This document shows positions 60,595-64,000 of a stretch of 64,000 nucleotides of DNA, one piece after another. Location: positions 2,187,001-2,251,000 of the forward strand of contig OX044354.1 of assembly GCA_943846615.1 (NCBI GenBank), in the 5' to 3' direction. This DNA is from an uncultured Amylibacter sp. (lineage in GTDB: Bacteria > Pseudomonadota > Alphaproteobacteria > Rhodobacterales > Rhodobacteraceae). Position numbers and translations under genes: made by a program. Under the pieces are notes generated by a model, which saw nothing but the letters and a program-made list of their open reading frames with translations, did no database searches and was not told the DNA's origin. Positions within the stretch are counted from its first letter, which is position 1, and each line of letters opens with the position of its first letter.

Positions 60595-62000
60595 TGTGTA
60601 ACCTTTCCGTTGAATGTTGTGGCGCGGCTGGCGCGGGCGCCTGTATTGCGATCTTCTACCCAGATACGCAGGTCTGTTGCGTCAATGCTGGCGGCGGGGT
60701 CTGTTGAACGGGCGCTGACATAGACGCGGTGCAACACGGTGGTGTCTGCGGGTACGACGATGTCTAAGGTGCGAACTTCTTCTTGAAGGTCTATGCGTAG
60801 CAATGCCTTGCTGGTCAGACTCATGTGGAATTTGCGATTATCGCCAGATTTGTTGCGAAGACGCACATCGTAGACATTGCGGATCGCACCGTCTGATTGC
60901 ACGATATATGTTGGATTACGCACTGGGCTGACGGTCAGGTCGATATCCGAGCGGATAAACAGCGCATAAAGTAATCCAATGCCAATAGCAGACCACATGG
61001 CCGTGTAAAGAATAGTGCGCGGACGCAGGATGTGTTTCCAAACTGCTTTAGGTTTTGCACCTGCGCGTTCAGCGGGCTCATCCGACAGGGCGAGGTAGTC
61101 AATCAAACCCCGCGGCTTGCCAATTTTTGCCATGATATCATCACAGGCATCGATACACAGCGCACAGGTGATACATTCCATTTGTTGTCCATCACGAATG
61201 TCGATGCCGACAGGACAAACGTTCACACAGGCCATACAGTCAATACAATCGCCCGTTCCTTCAATGCGTTGTTTGCCACGGGGTTCCCCGCGCCATTCGC
61301 GATACGCCACAGTAATCGTATCCGAGTCCATCATCGCGGCCTGAATGCGCGGCCATGGGCACATGTAAATGCAGACCTGTTCGCGCATAAAACCACCGAA
61401 AACAAATGTCGTTAAGGTCAAAACTGCGATTGTTCCGTATGCAACAGGATGAGCCGTGAAATTCACCAGATCGTGCAACAGTTGTGGCGCATCAGTGAAA
61501 TAAAACACCCATGCCCCACCCGTTGCCAACGCGATCAATAGCCAAACAAACCATTTGGTAAAACGAAGACGCCATTTACGAACATCCCATTTGCCGCGAT
61601 GCAATCGGATACGCGCGTTTCGATCACCCTCAATCCAACGTTCGACCAGAATAAATAAATCCGTCCATACGGTTTGAGGGCATGTATAGCCACACCACAC
61701 CCGACCGAGGGCAGAAGTGAATAAGAATAGGCCAAGGCCTGCCATGATCAAAAGCCCCGCAACGAAGTAAAATTCGTGTGGCCATATTTCGATCCACAAG
61801 AAGTAAAAACGGCGTTGCGCCAAATCAATCAACACGGCCTGATCAGGCAGGTTTGGTCCGCGATCCCAACGCATCCAAGGGGTTAGATAATAAATTCCAA
61901 GGGTGAACAGCATGATCCACCATTTTAGGTTTCGATAAAATCCCGAAACCCGTTTGGGAAAAATTGGCTCACGTGGAGCATAAAGAGATGGTGTGGTCAT
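60591..62000 (-). CDS. ccoG: cbb3 assembly/copper protein CcoG (RdxA/FixG)
   Basis: A 469-residue membrane protein with five or six helices. WCGYTCPQTVW is conserved in the family. Two 4Fe-4S sites lie in CIDCMACVNVCPVGIDIR and MECITCALCIDACDDIM. The C-terminal 110 residues are an Ig-like periplasmic domain. CcoG reduces Cu(II) to Cu(I) for oxidase assembly, as recalled. First gene of ccoGHIS, behind an FNR-type box. Confidence 0.93.
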   Translation of the reverse strand: MTTPSLYAPREPIFPKRVSGFYRNLKWWIMLFTLGIYYLTPWMRWDRGPNLPDQAVLIDLAQRRFYFLWIEIWPHEFYFVAGLLIMAGLGLFLFTSALGRVWCGYTCPQTVWTDLFILVERWIEGDRNARIRLHRGKWDVRKWRLRFTKWFVWLLIALATGGAWVFYFTDAPQLLHDLVNFTAHPVAYGTIAVLTLTTFVFGGFMREQVCIYMCPWPRIQAAMMDSDTITVAYREWRGEPRGKQRIEGTGDCIDCMACVNVCPVGIDIRDGQQMECITCALCIDACDDIMAKIGKPRGLIDYLALSDEPAERAGAKPKAVWKHILRPRTILYTAMWSAIGIGLLYALFIRSDIDLTVSPVRNPTYIVQSDGAIRNVYDVRLRNKSGDNRKFHMSLTSKALLRIDLQEEVRTLDIVVPADTTVLHRVYVSARSTDPAASIDATDLRIWVEDRNTGARASRATTFNGKVTQ

Positions 62001-62051
62001 GATAAATTCCTGTTCGCATAATCTGTTTAATCAGATTCGCCGTTGGGCTCT

Positions 62052-62065
62052 TTGATCTAGGTCAA
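62052..62065. promoter_or_regulatory. FNR-type box upstream of ccoG
   Basis: TTGAT (62052-62056), CTAG, GTCAA (62061-62065): the FnrL/FixK site pattern TTGAT-N4-ATCAA with one change. It lies 52 bases before the ccoG start. Low oxygen would switch on ccoGHIS. Confidence 0.75.
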
Positions 62066-62068
62066 AGA

Positions 62069-62102
62069 CCCGAAGCAGAGTTTGCGAACAGGCTGCTTCG
62101 GG
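62069..62102 (-). other. Stem-loop between ccoP and ccoG
   Basis: CCCGAAGCAG pairs perfectly with CTGCTTCGGG (10 bp, 14-base loop), directly beside the FNR box. There is no T run, so termination after ccoP may be partial, allowing read-through into ccoG. Confidence 0.5.
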
Positions 62103-62143
62103 ATGTTGTTGGGCGCGAAAGGGGGGGAATGCGCCCAAACGAA

Positions 62144-63007
62144 CTACTCGCCTCCACCCAAGGCATGAACATAGAGTGATACGGCACGGACATCTTCGTC
62201 CGATAAGCGTTGCCCCCATGCGGGCATAACGCCGTAACGCGCCTGCTTGACGGTTGTGGTCAGGGTTTCTCGATCACCACCATACAGCCAGATTGCATCC
62301 GCCAGATTTGGCGCACCTTGTTCACGATCACCTTTGGCATCGTCGCCGTGACATGACGCACAATTATCTGCGTAAACTGTTTCGCCCTGACGGGCGAGAT
62401 CCGAGTTAAATTCGGTGTTGGACAGGCTGATTACATATTCAACGACCGCGGTGATATCATCGTTTTCCAAAATGTCTTTGAAGGCAGGCATTTGTGAAAA
62501 ATGGGCGTCTTCGTCCGTTTCATTGCGAATACCGTGGGCAACTGTGGTTGAAATTTCATCGATTGAACCACCCCACAACCAGTTGTCATCCAATAGGTTT
62601 GGATACCCTTTACTGCCGGCAGCACCAGAGCCGTGACATTGGCTACACTGAGCGCGGAAGACAGAGCCGCCGCGGGCAATGCCGTAACGGTGCAAGTCGC
62701 TGGTGGCAGGTAATTCAGATAGATCAGCCGCAATCAATTGCGCGACCAAACCTTGATTTTTTTGCTCGTGTTCGACGATTTGTTCGGCAACTTCGGCGCG
62801 TGTGGAATATCCCAACAAACCTGTTGTTGCACCCGACAGCATTGGCCATGCGGGGTAGGCGATTGAATACCCAACGCCCCAAACGATACAGCCGTACAAG
62901 GTCCATAGCCACCAACGCGGTAAGGGATTGTTCAACTCTTCGATACCGTCCCAACTGTGGCCCGTTGTTTCGACGCCTGTTGGTTCATCAATTTTATCTT
63001 TTTTCAT
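62144..63007 (-). CDS. ccoP: cbb3 oxidase subunit III, diheme cytochrome c
   Basis: A 287-residue protein starting MKKDKIDEPTGVETTGHSWD at 63007. One or two N-terminal helices (WWLWTLYGCIVWGVGYSIAY) are followed by two heme domains with CSQCHGSGAAG and CASCHGDDAKG and distal methionines (FSQMPAF, VMPAWGQRL). It passes electrons to CcoO/CcoN. The start overlaps the ccoQ end by 14 bases. Confidence 0.93.
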   Translation of the reverse strand: MKKDKIDEPTGVETTGHSWDGIEELNNPLPRWWLWTLYGCIVWGVGYSIAYPAWPMLSGATTGLLGYSTRAEVAEQIVEHEQKNQGLVAQLIAADLSELPATSDLHRYGIARGGSVFRAQCSQCHGSGAAGSKGYPNLLDDNWLWGGSIDEISTTVAHGIRNETDEDAHFSQMPAFKDILENDDITAVVEYVISLSNTEFNSDLARQGETVYADNCASCHGDDAKGDREQGAPNLADAIWLYGGDRETLTTTVKQARYGVMPAWGQRLSDEDVRAVSLYVHALGGGE

Positions 63008-63221
63008 CTGAAGCGCCTTCCAGTTTGTCTGTGCATTTGCAGTCCGGACATTTGCTTGAACAGCCCACGGTTTCATTCCGAAATGGGATCATGCTGGCGT
63101 CTTTGCGTGCTTTTGCTTGGCTGGGTAGAAATGCCCAGATGCCTGCGCCTACAAAGAATGCGAACATTGCCAACAGAACCCAACTGTCTGCAAATTCACG
63201 AAGTAGAGAATAGGTTTCCAT
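62994..63221 (-). CDS. ccoQ: cbb3 oxidase subunit CcoQ with a cysteine-rich tail
   Basis: A 75-residue protein starting METYSLLREFADSWVLLAMF with one helix, then the family DASMIPFRNE. It continues into CSSKCPDCKC, giving Cys54, Cys58, Cys61 and Cys63 (C-x3-C-x2-C-x-C). I do not know this tail from other CcoQ proteins. CcoQ stabilises the oxidase. The tail overlaps the ccoP start in another frame. Confidence 0.88.
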   Translation of the reverse strand: METYSLLREFADSWVLLAMFAFFVGAGIWAFLPSQAKARKDASMIPFRNETVGCSSKCPDCKCTDKLEGASDEKR

Positions 63222-63232
63222 GTGTTTGCCTC

Positions 63233-63958
63233 CTATCGGCTGGCGTCTGGTGTGAAGGTTGAGAAATCGACCATGGTGCCCATGACCTGAAGGTATGCCA
63301 CCAAAGCATCCATTTCCGTCAGGGCCTTTTGGCCATCAAAGTTCGCAACGGCGGCACCTGGGTAGCGTTCCAACATGCCATCGTAATCCGCCTCTGGGTC
63401 CGCTTGGACATAGAAGTCATCTGATGCCATTTGAATTTGTTCATCTGTGTAGGGTACACCTACGAAACGATGCGTTTTTAATAATGCTTCGATGTGTTCT
63501 GGTTCAATTTTAGCATCCATTAGGAATGAATATTTAGGCATGATGCTCTCGGGAACGACGGATTGTGGATCGATCAAGTGATCCACATGCCACGCATCAG
63601 AGTAGCGTTGGCCGACGCGGGCCAAATCTGGCCCAGTACGTTTCGATCCCCATTGGAAGGGGTGGTCATACATACTCTCTGCTGCCAATGAATAATGACC
63701 GTAGCGTTCGACCTCGTCACGCATTGGACGGATCATTTGGCTGTGACAGGTGTAACAACCCTCACGGACATAAATATCGCGACCAGTTAGTTCCAACGGA
63801 CTGTAGGGGCGGACACCTTCGACTTCTTCGATGGTGTTTTCCAGCCAAAACAGCGGTGCGATTTCCACCAAGCCGCCAACGGATACCACCAGCAAAGAAA
63901 AGGTCAGAAGCAGTGTTGGACTTTTCTCTATGATGGCGTGTTTATCAAGTATTGCCAT
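63233..63958 (-). CDS. ccoO: cbb3 oxidase subunit II, monoheme cytochrome c
   Basis: A 241-residue protein with an N-terminal helix ([20 protein letters not shown]), heme site [12 protein letters not shown] (Cys68, Cys71, His72), and the distal methionine region [11 protein letters not shown]. It lies between the end of ccoN and ccoQ. Confidence 0.94.
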   Translation of the reverse strand: MAILDKHAIIEKSPTLLLTFSLLVVSVGGLVEIAPLFWLENTIEEVEGVRPYSPLELTGRDIYVREGCYTCHSQMIRPMRDEVERYGHYSLAAESMYDHPFQWGSKRTGPDLARVGQRYSDAWHVDHLIDPQSVVPESIMPKYSFLMDAKIEPEHIEALLKTHRFVGVPYTDEQIQMASDDFYVQADPEADYDGMLERYPGAAVANFDGQKALTEMDALVAYLQVMGTMVDFSTFTPDASR

Positions 63959-63969
63959 TGTTATATTCC

Positions 63970-64000
63970 TTATTCTGCTGGGATTGCGTTAGGCAGTGGG
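63970..64000 (-). CDS. ccoN: cbb3 oxidase subunit I, last codons only
   Basis: On the minus strand the window edge starts inside a frame reading LPNAIPAE and a TAA stop at 63972-63970, 11 bases before ccoO. The position is that of CcoN and such an end fits its C terminus. Too short to prove. Confidence 0.6.
   Translation of the reverse strand, partial: PLPNAIPAE

Noticed and set aside
1-64000. CRISPR array or known defence system
   Set aside because: No regular short repeats with unique spacers, no cas genes, restriction genes or named defence domains were seen. Island repeats are few and irregular.

Overview
This window reads as chromosomal DNA of a marine alphaproteobacterium of the Rhodobacterales (Roseobacter group). 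I infer this from the gene order and from families typical of that group: a UPF0262/DUF2948/hisD/murA block, DUF5333-like and cytochrome cbb3 genes, a ProVWX-type quaternary-amine transporter, and a short RNase E/G beside maf and infA. Base composition is moderate in G+C by eye. Genes are tightly packed and many overlap by 1, 4 or 14 bases.

Layout. 0-9 kb: start of pyruvate carboxylase (cut by the window edge, minus strand), a small lipase, a DUF4142/cupredoxin pair, carB, and pabB with an overlapping class IV aminotransferase gene. 9-19 kb: a P-loop kinase-like gene, the quaternary-amine ABC transporter, phoB divergent from a PiT phosphate carrier with a PHO-box-like site between them, an EamA transporter and a nitronate monooxygenase-like gene. 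19.5-32.6 kb: tRNA-Phe, yacG, TSUP carrier, rng, maf, infA, upp, a GST, a frameshifted trmL, a uracil permease, an LMW phosphatase, UPF0262, hisD, DUF2948, murA and an MFS carrier.

32.9-41.7 kb is an 8.8-kb integrated island. It begins at the 3' end of tRNA-Thr(GGT) and is bounded by perfect 31-bp direct repeats. It has a P4-type tyrosine integrase, an AlpA-like excisionase, a row of small overlapping genes including a replication-like protein and an XRE-HGGxSTG fusion, an IS66 transposase remnant, and several secreted cargo proteins of unknown function separated by repeated spacers. It has no structural or conjugation genes.

41.8-55.7 kb: an SDR, a free-standing adenylation-carrier-reductase (NRPS-like) enzyme, and an alginate utilisation locus. 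The latter comprises an AlgS-M1-M2-Q-like ABC importer, a PL15 exo-alginate lyase whose catalytic residues match Atu3025 at a constant offset, a DEH reductase-like SDR, a KdgF-like cupin, KDG kinase and a GntR/FCD regulator. TGGTATAC-type palindromes lie in both control regions. The likely flow is alginate oligosaccharide, then DEH, then 2-keto-3-deoxygluconate, then KDPG; the KDPG aldolase is not in the window.

55.8-57.9 kb: three overlapping genes encode a pentaheme cytochrome c, a Tll0287-like monoheme protein and a small four-helix protein with the paired-histidine spacing of a di-heme cytochrome b. This looks like an undescribed electron-transfer module. 57.9-64 kb: the cbb3 oxidase cluster ccoN(end)OQP and ccoGHIS, with an FNR-type box before ccoG. 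The main candidates for new biology are the three-gene cytochrome module, the NRPS-like reductase and the island's cassette-like cargo region.
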